Origin: Granulosicoccaceae sp. 1_MG-2023
GTDB lineage: Bacteria; Pseudomonadota; Gammaproteobacteria; Granulosicoccales; Granulosicoccaceae
Assembly: GCA_030546905.1 (NCBI GenBank)
Contig: JAUOPI010000015.1
Location: 1 to 64,000, forward strand
DNA: 64,000 nt
Direction of reading: 5' to 3'
In this document: positions 27,412 through 36,641 of the stretch, in pieces
How the letters are laid out: every line of letters begins with the position of its first letter
Numbering within the stretch: position 1 is the first letter of the stretch
Position numbers and translations under genes: made by a program
The notes under the pieces: generated by a model
Told to the model about the DNA's origin: nothing
Databases searched by the model: none
What the model saw: only the letters and a program-made list of their open reading frames with translations

Positions 27412-29073
27412 TTGCCCGGTGAACACCTCAAAGAAGAGCTCTATCAGCGCTTGCGCGATAGCCGTGACACTTTTGATCTGATCAATGAAGAGTTGTTCGA
27501 CGGTGTCTGGTATCAGAATCTGGAAAAGCCGCACTTGCAGTGGATCAGTCCGGGCTTCTGGCGTCAGCTGGGTTTTGACCCGGCCACACGCAGCCATAGC
27601 GCGGCGGAGTGGAAAGCCACGATCGATCAGCAGGATGCCAGGGCATTGATCGCCGCGCTGCATGAGACGGCTGCCAAAGGAAGCGGAACGCTGATCTACG
27701 AACTGCGTTTCAAACATGCTTCAGGCAGCTGCCTGTGGATGCGTTGCCGTGCCACTGTGCTGGCCGACCCGCAGGGCCGGCCAAAGCGCATGCTTGCGGT
27801 ATTGAACGACATTACCGCGCTTAAGGAAGAGACCCGTCGTCGTGAAGCCATGAGCGACGAAAGCAAAGCGCTACGCGAGATTAACCAGCGCTTACGTGCT
27901 GAAATCAAACAGCGCTGGATTGCTGAGAAACGCTTCCGTCATGTCTTCAATGCCAGCCCCAGTGGGCTCCTGTTGGTCAATGCCAAGGGCAAGTTGCTGG
28001 TCACCAACCGGCGTCTCGGCGAGATCTTCGGTTACAAGCACGGCGATATGATCGGCATGACGATCGAAGAACTGATGATGCCGGGGCAGCGCCATGGCCA
28101 CGATGCGCTACGCCAACAATACAGCCAGGCACCGACCGTGCGGCCCATGCGTGCCAGTGGTGAGCTGCGCGGTTTGCGTGCCGACGGCAGCTCGGTGCCG
28201 CTGGAGATCGGCCTGAGTCCGGCCGGCGAGGCCGATGAGGATGGCAACCCCGGGGACACGATTGCATCGGTCATGGATATCACCGAGCGCCAGCGTACCG
28301 AGCGGGCGATAGAGCAATACACCCATGATCTGGAGCGCAGCAATGCCGATCTGGATGATTTTGCCTATGCGGCCTCACACGATCTGAAAGCGCCCTTACG
28401 CGGCATTCAGCAGCTCAGTGGCTGGATTGCGGAAGACCTGGGCGATGACCTGAGCGGTGAATGCCGCGAACACATTACTCTTTTACAGAACCGGGTAGCG
28501 CGTCTGGAGCGCTTGCTTGATGATCTGCTGGGTTATTCAAGGGTGGGGCGCCGTCACGGCGAGTTCCGCACGGTGTCCCCGGCGGTGTTGATCTGTGACG
28601 AATTCGAACTGCTGCACGCGCCGGCCGGCATCTCACTTAGCGTGCAAACGCAAGTGCAGGAAATGTCCACGCTGGTCGTGCCGTTGGGGCTGGTAATACG
28701 CAACCTGCTCAGCAACGCAATCAAGCACCATGACCGTGGAGCCGGTTGTATCAGCGTGACCTTGACTGAGAGTGCTGAGGGCTACAGTTTTTCGGTGTCT
28801 GATGATGGCCCCGGAATACCGGCCAATCAGAGGGAGCGTATATTTCAGATGTTCCGTACACTCAAACCAAGAGATGATGTGGAAGGTAGCGGTATGGGGC
28901 TTGCATTAGTAAAGAAGACGCTTGAGACCTACAGGCAATCAATCCACGTGACGGATAAAGTGCCTCGCGGGGCCGTGTTTCATTTTACCTGGCCCCGCGG
29001 CGATGCATTGCAGGCGAAAGCCGACACAGAGCACACGGGCAGTCATGCAAACAACAGCGCCTCACGTGGTTAA
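27412..29073 (+). CDS. PAS-PAS sensor histidine kinase
   Basis: 553 residues starting at TTG 27412; AAGGGAG at 27398-27404 supports this start. The first PAS/PAC unit covers about residues 20-140 (WISPGFWRQLGFDP, ending ITALKEE). A linker coiled coil lies at 140-170. The second PAS is at about 170-295 (NASPSGLLLVNAKGKLLVTN, ending VMDITERQ). The phosphoacceptor is the His in AASHDLKAPLRGIQ near residue 323, and the ATPase has NLLSNAIKHH and DDGPGIP...GSGMGLALVKK. No transmembrane segment, so it senses inside the cell. The partner is probably the REC-GGDEF-EAL protein 87 bp downstream. Confidence 0.92.
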   Translation: MPGEHLKEELYQRLRDSRDTFDLINEELFDGVWYQNLEKPHLQWISPGFWRQLGFDPATRSHSAAEWKATIDQQDARALIAALHETAAKGSGTLIYELRFKHASGSCLWMRCRATVLADPQGRPKRMLAVLNDITALKEETRRREAMSDESKALREINQRLRAEIKQRWIAEKRFRHVFNASPSGLLLVNAKGKLLVTNRRLGEIFGYKHGDMIGMTIEELMMPGQRHGHDALRQQYSQAPTVRPMRASGELRGLRADGSSVPLEIGLSPAGEADEDGNPGDTIASVMDITERQRTERAIEQYTHDLERSNADLDDFAYAASHDLKAPLRGIQQLSGWIAEDLGDDLSGECREHITLLQNRVARLERLLDDLLGYSRVGRRHGEFRTVSPAVLICDEFELLHAPAGISLSVQTQVQEMSTLVVPLGLVIRNLLSNAIKHHDRGAGCISVTLTESAEGYSFSVSDDGPGIPANQRERIFQMFRTLKPRDDVEGSGMGLALVKKTLETYRQSIHVTDKVPRGAVFHFTWPRGDALQAKADTEHTGSHANNSASRG

Positions 29074-29160
29074 GCTGGCATGGGCCGGAAAAGGCGATAC
29101 GCGGGCTGTCAGGATTGCCCGCATCAGCGGTACGCTTACACCATGGAACGGAGCCCTTAG

Positions 29161-30888
29161 GTGAAAATACTACTCATCGATGATGATAAGGTCGATCGCA
29201 CCAGCATCGTCCGCACACTGCGTGACTCCTGTTATCCCATCGAAACCGAGGAAGTCAGCGACGCCGAAGAAGGCATCCGCGAGGCGGCGCGGGGCGGCTA
29301 TGATCTGGTCTTGCTGGATTATCAGCTACCGGCCATGACCGGGCTGGATGTGCTCAATGCCATGCGCGAAACGCCCGATAGCGGTACGGCCATCATCATG
29401 CTCAGTCACCATGACGACGAAGCGCTGGCGATGGCCTGTATTGAAGCCGGCGCGCAGGACTTTATCCCCAAGCATGAGGTCAGCGTGCCGAGGCTGACGC
29501 GGGCGATACTGCATGCCCGTGAGCGGCACAGAATGGAAATGGATCTGCGCGAAAGCCACGAAAAACTGCGTTGTCTGGCCGAGCAGGATCCGCTGACCGG
29601 ACTGGCCAATCGCTATGTTTTTGAAAACGCGCTGGACAATGCTCTGCCACAGGCCGCGCGCAAAGACGCCAGTGTGGCCCTGTTGCTGCTGGATCTGGAC
29701 AAGTTCAAACACGTTAATGACACCCTCGGTCATGTGGCCGGTGACAGCCTCCTGATGGAGGTGGCGCAGCGGCTGCAAGCGAAACTGCGCAGCGGTGATC
29801 TGTTGTGCCGGATCGGCGGCGATGAGTTTGCCATTATCGTTCACGACCTCGACCGCGTTTGCCGCCTGCGCCAGTTTACGCGGCGCCTCCTCGAAGCCTT
29901 GCATGAACCGGTGTCGATTAACAATGCCGAAGTGGTGGTGACGGCCAGTGTCGGGGTTGCAACTTACCCCGAATGCGCGCCGGATACTGTCAGTCTGTTG
30001 AAAAGTGCCGATGTTGCGCTTTACCGCTCAAAAGAAAACGGCCGTAATCAGATTTGTTTTTACAGCCATCAACTTCACGAGCAGGTACACCAGCGTATCG
30101 AGCTGGAGCGTGATCTGCGTCATGCCATGGCGCGTTCTGAACTGGAGTTGTATTACCAGCCGCAGTTCAGCGCGGATGACGGGGTGATTAACGGCACCGA
30201 GGCCTTGATTCGCTGGAATCACCCGACCCGCGGGCTGATCTCACCAAACGAGTTTATCCCCATAGCCGAGGAGACCGGGCTGATCGTGCGCATCGGCGAA
30301 TGGGTTATAGAAGAGGCTTGCAGCCAACTGAGCCGCTGGCATCAGGATTTTCCGCTTATGCAGGGCGTGCCTATGGCCGTGAACCTGTCGGCCGTGCAGT
30401 TGAGCACGGAAGCGTTTGCCGCGACCGTGGCTGCCATACTGGAACACCATGCCATCGCGCCGCAGTGTCTCGAACTTGAGCTGACCGAAAGTGCCATCGC
30501 CGAGAATCCGCAGGTCAGCGGCCGGACCCTGAGCAAGCTTTCGGATATAGGCGTGCGTCTGGCGCTGGATGATTTCGGCACCGGCTATTCCTCATTGCAA
30601 CAGCTGCACCGCCATCCCTTTCAGGTGTTGAAAATCGACAAATCATTTATTCAGTCGAGCACAAGCAACGACGCATCGTTTCTCGAAGCGATCCATGATT
30701 TCACCCGTACATTGGGTTTGGAGGTCGTCGCTGAAGGTGTGGAAACGCTGGCGCAGCGGGAGCTCTGTGAGCGCTTGCGTTTTGATCGTCTGCAGGGGTT
30801 TTACTTTGCCTGTCCGATGACGCGGGACGAGTTCGGTCGCTGGCTGGCCGCATCAACCGGGACCGGCCAGGTCACCGCGCTGCCCTAG
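29161..30888 (+). CDS. Response regulator with GGDEF and EAL domains
   Basis: 575 residues from GTG 29161. REC domain at 1-125 with acidic pair DDD and phosphoacceptor Asp in LVLLDYQLPAM. GGDEF domain at about 140-300 with DPLTGLANR and intact RIGGDEFAI, so diguanylate cyclase activity is possible. EAL domain at about 320-560 with TEALIRWNHP, ELELTESAI and LALDDFGTGYSS, keeping the phosphodiesterase residues. Coupled to the preceding kinase, it would turn a cytoplasmic signal into c-di-GMP change. It converges on the next gene with six bases between. Confidence 0.94.
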   Translation: MKILLIDDDKVDRTSIVRTLRDSCYPIETEEVSDAEEGIREAARGGYDLVLLDYQLPAMTGLDVLNAMRETPDSGTAIIMLSHHDDEALAMACIEAGAQDFIPKHEVSVPRLTRAILHARERHRMEMDLRESHEKLRCLAEQDPLTGLANRYVFENALDNALPQAARKDASVALLLLDLDKFKHVNDTLGHVAGDSLLMEVAQRLQAKLRSGDLLCRIGGDEFAIIVHDLDRVCRLRQFTRRLLEALHEPVSINNAEVVVTASVGVATYPECAPDTVSLLKSADVALYRSKENGRNQICFYSHQLHEQVHQRIELERDLRHAMARSELELYYQPQFSADDGVINGTEALIRWNHPTRGLISPNEFIPIAEETGLIVRIGEWVIEEACSQLSRWHQDFPLMQGVPMAVNLSAVQLSTEAFAATVAAILEHHAIAPQCLELELTESAIAENPQVSGRTLSKLSDIGVRLALDDFGTGYSSLQQLHRHPFQVLKIDKSFIQSSTSNDASFLEAIHDFTRTLGLEVVAEGVETLAQRELCERLRFDRLQGFYFACPMTRDEFGRWLAASTGTGQVTALP

Positions 30889-30894
30889 ACCGGC

Positions 30895-31887
30895 TTACTC
30901 TGCGGCCAGTTCCTGCAGGCGTTGCAGCGTGTAGCCGGGCAGGGATTCATGACCGCCTTCGAAGATCACCAGGCTGTGCGGGCCTGTGTGCCGCTGCAGA
31001 TAGATATCCCTGCCGCCGACAGTGCCGCTGACCGTCAATGGCTGACGTTGCAGCAGCGCGTCGAGGGTGGCCGGGCTGACAATCGCCGCGCTGTCGCCGC
31101 GTTCTGCTGCGATACGGTTAAAGAAGTGCACGCTGTGTGATACCGGCACAGCCGCTCCGTCGTGCCCGTCATGAATACCGGCCAGCAGCATCAACGGCGT
31201 TTCCTGATTGATCCCCCTTGCCGTCATCCACAGTGGCGAGCGTTCGCGTGCCGCGCTTGTATCCAGCGTGTCTGAAGAGCCGGTGCAGGCGCGGATATCC
31301 GCGTCATAGCCTTGCCGGCGTTCGGGATCGGGCGGGGGACGGTGTTGTGATTCTTCATGCCAGGCCTGCAAATCACTGATCGGCACCCAGGCCATTGCTC
31401 CGGCCAGTTTGTAGCGGCTTTGCAGCCAGGTGCCCAGTGCCGCATAGCCGCCGCCGGATTCGCCGGTGACAAATATCCGCGCCGGATCGGCTTTGCCATT
31501 GCTCAGTGCATAATCGATTGCCGCGTCGATACCGGCCAGCGCGGTGCGGCTCAGGCAGGCACCCGGGTGGGTGTTGGCGCCGCCGAAGTCCGGATGAATA
31601 TAGTGCCAGCCGGCCTGTTTGGCCGCTGCTGCGAGCGGATCGTGCTGATCGGCATCCCCGGACCAGCTGTGCAGACTGACCAATAAGGGCTGTGGCTCGT
31701 TGCTTGCCGGCGCAAAATACCAGGCCGGCTCCGTAATCCCGCTATGCGCCAGACTGATCCGCGAAAAGCCATCCGGCCAAACCGGCGCGGCATCCTCGCG
31801 CCGGCTCAGCACCACCGCCAGTAAAAGCAGGGCGATTAACAGCAGGCTGAAGGCCACGATGCGTTGTGCAAAACGGGGTGAAAGCAT
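30895..31887 (-). CDS. Membrane-anchored or secreted alpha/beta hydrolase
   Basis: 330 residues from the ATG at 31887 (MLSPRFAQRIVAFSLLLIALLLLAVVLS), which gives a clean N-terminal signal anchor; the longer frame to 32091 lies over the preceding gene. The nucleophile elbow is VTGESGGGYAALG, with a late GGHES His. Residues near AGIHDGHDG could give the acid. Substrate unknown; esterase or peptidase are both possible. It follows the GH17-like gene by 16 bp and both are exported, so they may act together in the periplasm. Confidence 0.8.
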   Translation of the reverse strand: MLSPRFAQRIVAFSLLLIALLLLAVVLSRREDAAPVWPDGFSRISLAHSGITEPAWYFAPASNEPQPLLVSLHSWSGDADQHDPLAAAAKQAGWHYIHPDFGGANTHPGACLSRTALAGIDAAIDYALSNGKADPARIFVTGESGGGYAALGTWLQSRYKLAGAMAWVPISDLQAWHEESQHRPPPDPERRQGYDADIRACTGSSDTLDTSAARERSPLWMTARGINQETPLMLLAGIHDGHDGAAVPVSHSVHFFNRIAAERGDSAAIVSPATLDALLQRQPLTVSGTVGGRDIYLQRHTGPHSLVIFEGGHESLPGYTLQRLQELAAE

Positions 31888-31903
31888 GCCGGTCAGTTGT
31901 GTG

Positions 31904-32899
31904 TCAGTCGGTTTTGCCGGCCTTTGCGGCGGACTGTTGCCAGACCGCAAATGCCGGAGTGGTTTGCCGTTGCGGGTCCAGCAAGCCCCACCAGGCTTCG
32001 ATAGGCAGTCCGCTGGCCGCCGCCTTCCAGGGCAGATCAAAGGCCTCAAAGGCCACTTTGAACACCGCAAGCCCGTCGCCGGCGGTTTCACTCAGACCGC
32101 TGTCGGTATAGGCCTGCCAGAATGCCGCCTGTGCTTCGGGGTTGTAAATCGCTTTACCGCCGCGTGGCAGGCCGGTTTCTTTGAGCAGCACGGTTTTGCC
32201 GCTGTCACGGGCCAGGCTCAGGGCCTGATCCTTCGCCCATTGGGCTGCGGCTGCCGGGGGCAGATCTTCGCGGTCTATCGCCGGATGAATATTGGGCGCG
32301 AGAAAATCACCGAAGTCGCGGACCCGCTGATCCCGGTAGCCGACCAGCGGTTCGCTGGTGGTCAGCGGCACACTGTCGCCCAGCGCGGCGCGCAGATAAT
32401 CGGCGGCAAACTGCAAGTCGGTGTATTCGTAGCGGCCGAAGTTAATACCTTCATTGCCGACCACGATGCCCAGCGCCATGCGGTCCTGATAACGGCGTAC
32501 CAGCGCGATGACGCCGTCCAGTTCCGCCGCCGAGCGTGGTTGCCAGATGCCGAGCAGTACCGCCTCGTAGCCGAGCTGGTCGGCCAGCCAGAGCAGCCGC
32601 GGGGTGACCATCGGATGCCAGGCATAGAGCACCAGCCCGTTAAATGCCGGGCGCAGACTGTTCAGGTCGGCCTGCAGATCCGTGCTGCTGAGCTGTTCGT
32701 GGTTGAGTTCGGCGCGTGGGTCCAGCGCGGACGGGTTGTAGGCCACCATGCGGCTGTCGTCACGGCTGAGGTAGTCGTCGAAGCGCGCGGTGTCGGCCGC
32801 GACCTGCCGGGTCAGCGCAACAAGCAGGCTGAACAGGCAGGCCTGCAGAAGGGGCAGGCGGGTGCGCCGCGCGAATAAATAGGAGCCGGAGTTCATCAT
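31904..32899 (-). CDS. Exported GH17-like (beta-1,3-glucanase-like) protein
   Basis: 331 residues from ATG 32899 (a second ATG follows directly). The N-terminus has a signal peptide: basic RRTR, then LPLLQACLFSLLVAL and AAD. The catalytic pattern resembles glycoside hydrolase family 17: IVVGNEGINFGRYE carries the candidate acid Glu, and TVLLKETGLPRGGK the candidate nucleophile, like the usual VTETGWPS motif. This predicts endo- or transglucosylase activity on beta-1,3 glucans in the periplasm. The frame runs on to 33199 but the upstream part overlaps the thioesterase gene. Confidence 0.75.
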   Translation of the reverse strand: MMNSGSYLFARRTRLPLLQACLFSLLVALTRQVAADTARFDDYLSRDDSRMVAYNPSALDPRAELNHEQLSSTDLQADLNSLRPAFNGLVLYAWHPMVTPRLLWLADQLGYEAVLLGIWQPRSAAELDGVIALVRRYQDRMALGIVVGNEGINFGRYEYTDLQFAADYLRAALGDSVPLTTSEPLVGYRDQRVRDFGDFLAPNIHPAIDREDLPPAAAAQWAKDQALSLARDSGKTVLLKETGLPRGGKAIYNPEAQAAFWQAYTDSGLSETAGDGLAVFKVAFEAFDLPWKAAASGLPIEAWWGLLDPQRQTTPAFAVWQQSAAKAGKTD

Positions 32900-32982
32900 G
32901 CGCGCAGTATAGACAGCTACTGCGCGTGGCTGAAGTCGGCGACCGCGGACTTGCCGTGGCGTAACGCCGCGCCGGGGCGGGT

Positions 32983-33519
32983 TCAGTCCTGCTGCGGCGG
33001 CCAGGGCCGGAGCCGTTCGCTGTCGATCCAGGCCTGTTGCCAGTGATTGAGTTGCGGCAGCGGCCGGTCCTGATAGCCGAGTTCGGCAATAAGCCGTTCG
33101 GTAGGCAGAATCCGTCCGCCTTCGGTGACCGCGGTGCGCAGCAACACCGAATTGGCCGGCGTGCCGCGTACAGACATGGTTTGTTCGATATAGACCCAAC
33201 GTTCATCCAGACCGGCCAGACGTGTTTGCAGGCTGACCGGATCGAACAGGCGGATGCGTTTGCGGTAGAGCACCGTGCTGCCGGCGACCACCAGGCCCCA
33301 GCGGTGTTTGCGCAGCAGCCTCATCAGGCCGTTGCGCACTGAGAGGTCAAAACGGCCCAGATCAAACAGGGTCAGCACCCGCCCGTTGTTCATCTCCATA
33401 AACATATCCAGATCCCAGGGCCGGACCCTGAAACGGATTTCGCTGGTCTGATCTGCGCTCAGTGGTGCGCTGAAGCGGGCGCGGATCAGGGTGCTGATTA
33501 AACGGCTGACAGGGTACAT
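32983..33519 (-). CDS. Hotdog-fold acyl-CoA thioesterase-like protein
   Basis: 178 residues, resembling the 4-hydroxybenzoyl-CoA thioesterase/THEM6-type group: EIRFRVRPWDLDMFMEMNNGR near residue 25 gives the helix-start Asp/Asn region, and VLYRKRIRLFDPVSLQTRL the typical strand pair. Function beyond thioester hydrolysis is not deducible. It lies 53 bp after the RND pump gene on the same strand. Confidence 0.75.
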   Translation of the reverse strand: MYPVSRLISTLIRARFSAPLSADQTSEIRFRVRPWDLDMFMEMNNGRVLTLFDLGRFDLSVRNGLMRLLRKHRWGLVVAGSTVLYRKRIRLFDPVSLQTRLAGLDERWVYIEQTMSVRGTPANSVLLRTAVTEGGRILPTERLIAELGYQDRPLPQLNHWQQAWIDSERLRPWPPQQD

Positions 33520-33572
33520 ATGACGGGTCCTGCGGCGCCCGGCAGAGCGCCGGGCGCGATGGGGTGGATAAC

Positions 33573-36500
33573 TCAGTTGTGGGCGCGGTAGCGCACGCCG
33601 TAGAACAGCGCGAACAGCACCGGCACAACGATCAGTGTAAGCAGGGTGGCAAATCCCAGTCCGAACATGATGGTCACCGCCATGGGGCGGAAGAACACGT
33701 CGCTCATCAGCGGGATCATGCCGAGGATGGTTGTCACCGCCGCCATGGACACCGGGCGCAAACGGCTGACCGAAGCGTCGCTGATGGCGGCCAGCCAGTC
33801 CAGACCGACTTCTTCGCGCAGGCGCTTGATCTCCTCGACCAGCACAATGCCGTTTTTCAACTGCATGCCGATCAGACTCAGCACGGCCAGCAAGGCGGTA
33901 AAGCTGAACGGCGAGCTGGTTACCAGCAGGCCGATGGTCACGCCGATAATGGCCAGCGGTACCGTGAGCCAGACCACCAGGGTTTGCTTGACCGAGGTGA
34001 ACAGCAGCACGGTCAGGACGATCATCACCAGCACACCCAGCGGCAGATAGGCAAATACCGCTTTGTTGGCTTTCTGCTGGGATTCGTACTCACCACCCCA
34101 TTCGAGCGAATAGCCGTCCGGCAGCTCGATGGCTTCCACGCTGGCGCGGATCTTATTGTGCAGCGTGGTGGCGGTCACATCTTCGATGGGGTCGGCCATG
34201 ATCGACAGCGTGCGCTTGCGGTCACGCCGCTTGATCATGGGATCTTCCCAATCCACATCGACCCGTTCCATGACCTGGCCTATGTTGATATAGGCGCTCT
34301 TGGCCGCGGAATAGACCTGCACATTCTCCAGCTCATCGATGGAGGTGCGCTCGTTCTCCGGTGGCCGCACCACGATCGGCAAGAGGGAACTGCCATCGCG
34401 GAAAACGCCGATGGTCTGGCCGCTGAAGTTGGTCGCCAGCGCGTCATCGAATGCGGTCTTGCTGATGCCGAGGCGGCGTCCTTCGGCCTGGTTGTAAACC
34501 GGCCGCAGCACTTTGGTGCGGTTGCGCCAGTCCTGACGGACATTGGTGGCCAGCGGTTCGGCATCGAGAATCGCCATCACCGGCTCGGCAAAGTGGCGCA
34601 ACACATACGGGTCCGGACCGATAAGCCGTGCCTCGATTTTGGCTTTGGCACCCGGGCCGAGTTCAAAGCGCGCGACTTTGGTGAAGCCTTGCGGGTAACG
34701 TTCCTGCATCAGGGCTTTGATCTCGCGGATGCCCGGCGTCACATCGTCAAACTCACGGAACTGGATGATCAGTTGCGAGTAGCTGGCGTTGGGCGTCTCC
34801 GGTGAATAGGTCAGCATAAAGCGTTGTGCGCCCTGACCGATGGTGGCCGTGACATTGACCACGCGCTGATTGTTGAGGATGTCGCGCTCGATTTGCGACA
34901 CATCGGCGTCCAGCTGGCGGATATCCGAGCCCTGCGGCAACCAGTATTCCATGGTAATCATGGGCAAGGGGCTGGCCGGGAAGAAGGCCTGTTTGACCTG
35001 GCCGAAGCCGGCCAGTGCCGCCACCAGCAAGCCGGTCATAAACAGCATCGACAACCAACGAAAGCGCAGGCAAACGTGCAGAAAGCCTTTGTAGATACGG
35101 TAGGGCAGCGCTTTGTAAGGATCGACACCGGACAGATCGGTTTCGTTTTGCGGTTCTTCTTTGAACATCAGAAAGCAGAAGAACGGCGTCAGGGTCACCG
35201 CGAAGACCCAGCTCAGGGACAGGGAAATCAACAGCACCCAAAACAGCGAGCCGGTGAATTCGCCGCTGGCATCGGGCGACAGACCAATCGGTGCGAAGGC
35301 GGTAATGGAGATCACCGTGGCACCGGCCAGCGGCCAGCGGTTGTGGTTGACGATCTTGAGGGCCGCTTCGATGCGGCTCATGCCCCGCTGCAGGGAAATC
35401 ATAATCCCCTCGGTGACCACAATCGCGTTATCGACCAGCATCCCCAGCGCAATAATCAGCGCCCCCAGCGAGATCCGGTGCAGCTCGATCCCGTAGATCG
35501 ACATCACGATAAAAGTGGCGAGAATCGTCAGCAGCAGCACGCCGCTCATCAAAATGCCGGGCCGCAGGCCCATGGTAAACAGCAGCACAACGATAACGAT
35601 TGCCACGGCCTGGGCGAGACTGACGAGAAAGTCGCTGACCGACTTGTCGACCTGCGCCGGCTGGTTGTAGATCGGGCTGATCTCGATGCCGACCGGGCGC
35701 TGATTGTCCAGCTCGGCCAGGCGCGCATCGATGGCTTTGCCCACATCGACCACGTTAACGCCGGAAGCGAAGGAAACGCCCAGCGTCAGGGCCGGTTTGC
35801 CGTTAAAGCGGTACAGATGCGAAGGCGGGTCTACATAGCCTTTGCTGAGGGTGGCCACATCCTGCAGATAAACCAGCTGGCCATCGACCGTGCCGAGCAG
35901 GATATTGGCCAGTGACTGCAGCCCGTCCGGCTCGCTGGTTTTGGAGCTGATGCGCAGATATTCCGAGCCGACGCGGACATGACCGGCATCGCTGACCAGA
36001 TTCTGCGAGGCAAGAATCTGCTGGATGGCGGTGGCGGAAAAACCGCTGGCGGCCATCTTCGCGCGGTCCAGCTCAACGTAGATCTGCTCGGTTTTGGTGC
36101 CGTCGACCTGCACCTTGCTGACGCCGTCGACTAACACCAGCTCGCGGCGCAGCAGATCGGTGTAGTCGGCCATTTCTTCGTCGGTGTAGCCGTCGCCGGT
36201 AATGGCCAGGAAAACCCCGTATACGTCGCCGAAGTCATCGACGATCATCGGTGAGCTGACACCGGTCGGCAGCTGTCCCTGAAGGTCGTTGATCTTGCGC
36301 CGCATTTCGTCCCAGATCTGGGCCAGTTGCGCCTTGCGGTAGGTGCTTTTCATCTCGACCAGAATCTGGCTGCTGCCGTTGGTCGAGGTGGAGGTGACAT
36401 TGTCCAGATAGGGCAGTTGCTGCAGGGCGTCTTCCACCGGCAGGGTCAGTTCTTCCTCGACTTCCTGCGCCGAGGCGCCGGGGTAGCTGTAGTAGATCAT

Positions 36501-36635
36501 CGCCTGTTTGATGGTAAAGGCGGGATCTTCGAGCCGGCCGAGTTTGCCGAATGAATAGATGCCGCCGAGGATAATCAGCAGCACAAACATCCAGGAGACG
36601 GTCTTCTCGCGGATTGTAAACTCAGTGATGGACAT
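33573..36635 (-). CDS. RND efflux pump inner-membrane permease
   Basis: 1020 residues, HAE1/AcrB-like: N-terminal TM1, a large periplasmic porter domain, repeat halves with 12 predicted TM helices. The proton-relay region in TM4 reads LGMLVDNAIVVTEG near residue 400: the second Asp of the AcrB Asp-Asp pair is Asn here. The TM10 lysine is kept in GMQLKNGIVLVEE. It would pump organic compounds out with the adaptor encoded 6 bp upstream. No outer-membrane channel gene is in the window, so a shared TolC-like protein is probable. Confidence 0.93.
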   Translation of the reverse strand: MSITEFTIREKTVSWMFVLLIILGGIYSFGKLGRLEDPAFTIKQAMIYYSYPGASAQEVEEELTLPVEDALQQLPYLDNVTSTSTNGSSQILVEMKSTYRKAQLAQIWDEMRRKINDLQGQLPTGVSSPMIVDDFGDVYGVFLAITGDGYTDEEMADYTDLLRRELVLVDGVSKVQVDGTKTEQIYVELDRAKMAASGFSATAIQQILASQNLVSDAGHVRVGSEYLRISSKTSEPDGLQSLANILLGTVDGQLVYLQDVATLSKGYVDPPSHLYRFNGKPALTLGVSFASGVNVVDVGKAIDARLAELDNQRPVGIEISPIYNQPAQVDKSVSDFLVSLAQAVAIVIVVLLFTMGLRPGILMSGVLLLTILATFIVMSIYGIELHRISLGALIIALGMLVDNAIVVTEGIMISLQRGMSRIEAALKIVNHNRWPLAGATVISITAFAPIGLSPDASGEFTGSLFWVLLISLSLSWVFAVTLTPFFCFLMFKEEPQNETDLSGVDPYKALPYRIYKGFLHVCLRFRWLSMLFMTGLLVAALAGFGQVKQAFFPASPLPMITMEYWLPQGSDIRQLDADVSQIERDILNNQRVVNVTATIGQGAQRFMLTYSPETPNASYSQLIIQFREFDDVTPGIREIKALMQERYPQGFTKVARFELGPGAKAKIEARLIGPDPYVLRHFAEPVMAILDAEPLATNVRQDWRNRTKVLRPVYNQAEGRRLGISKTAFDDALATNFSGQTIGVFRDGSSLLPIVVRPPENERTSIDELENVQVYSAAKSAYINIGQVMERVDVDWEDPMIKRRDRKRTLSIMADPIEDVTATTLHNKIRASVEAIELPDGYSLEWGGEYESQQKANKAVFAYLPLGVLVMIVLTVLLFTSVKQTLVVWLTVPLAIIGVTIGLLVTSSPFSFTALLAVLSLIGMQLKNGIVLVEEIKRLREEVGLDWLAAISDASVSRLRPVSMAAVTTILGMIPLMSDVFFRPMAVTIMFGLGFATLLTLIVVPVLFALFYGVRYRAHN

Positions 36636-36641
36636 GGTCGC

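Noticed and set aside
31888-32091. N-terminal extension of the alpha/beta hydrolase to 32091
   Set aside because: It overlaps the GH17-like gene, is Arg/Pro-rich and removes the clear signal anchor at MLSPRF.
32900-33199. 100-residue N-terminal extension of the GH17-like protein
   Set aside because: The added residues overlap the thioesterase gene, and the signal peptide begins at MMNSGSYLF.
33564-34805. 413-residue plus-strand frame opposite the RND pump
   Set aside because: A His/Gln/Asp-rich antisense frame caused by codon bias in the real pump gene.
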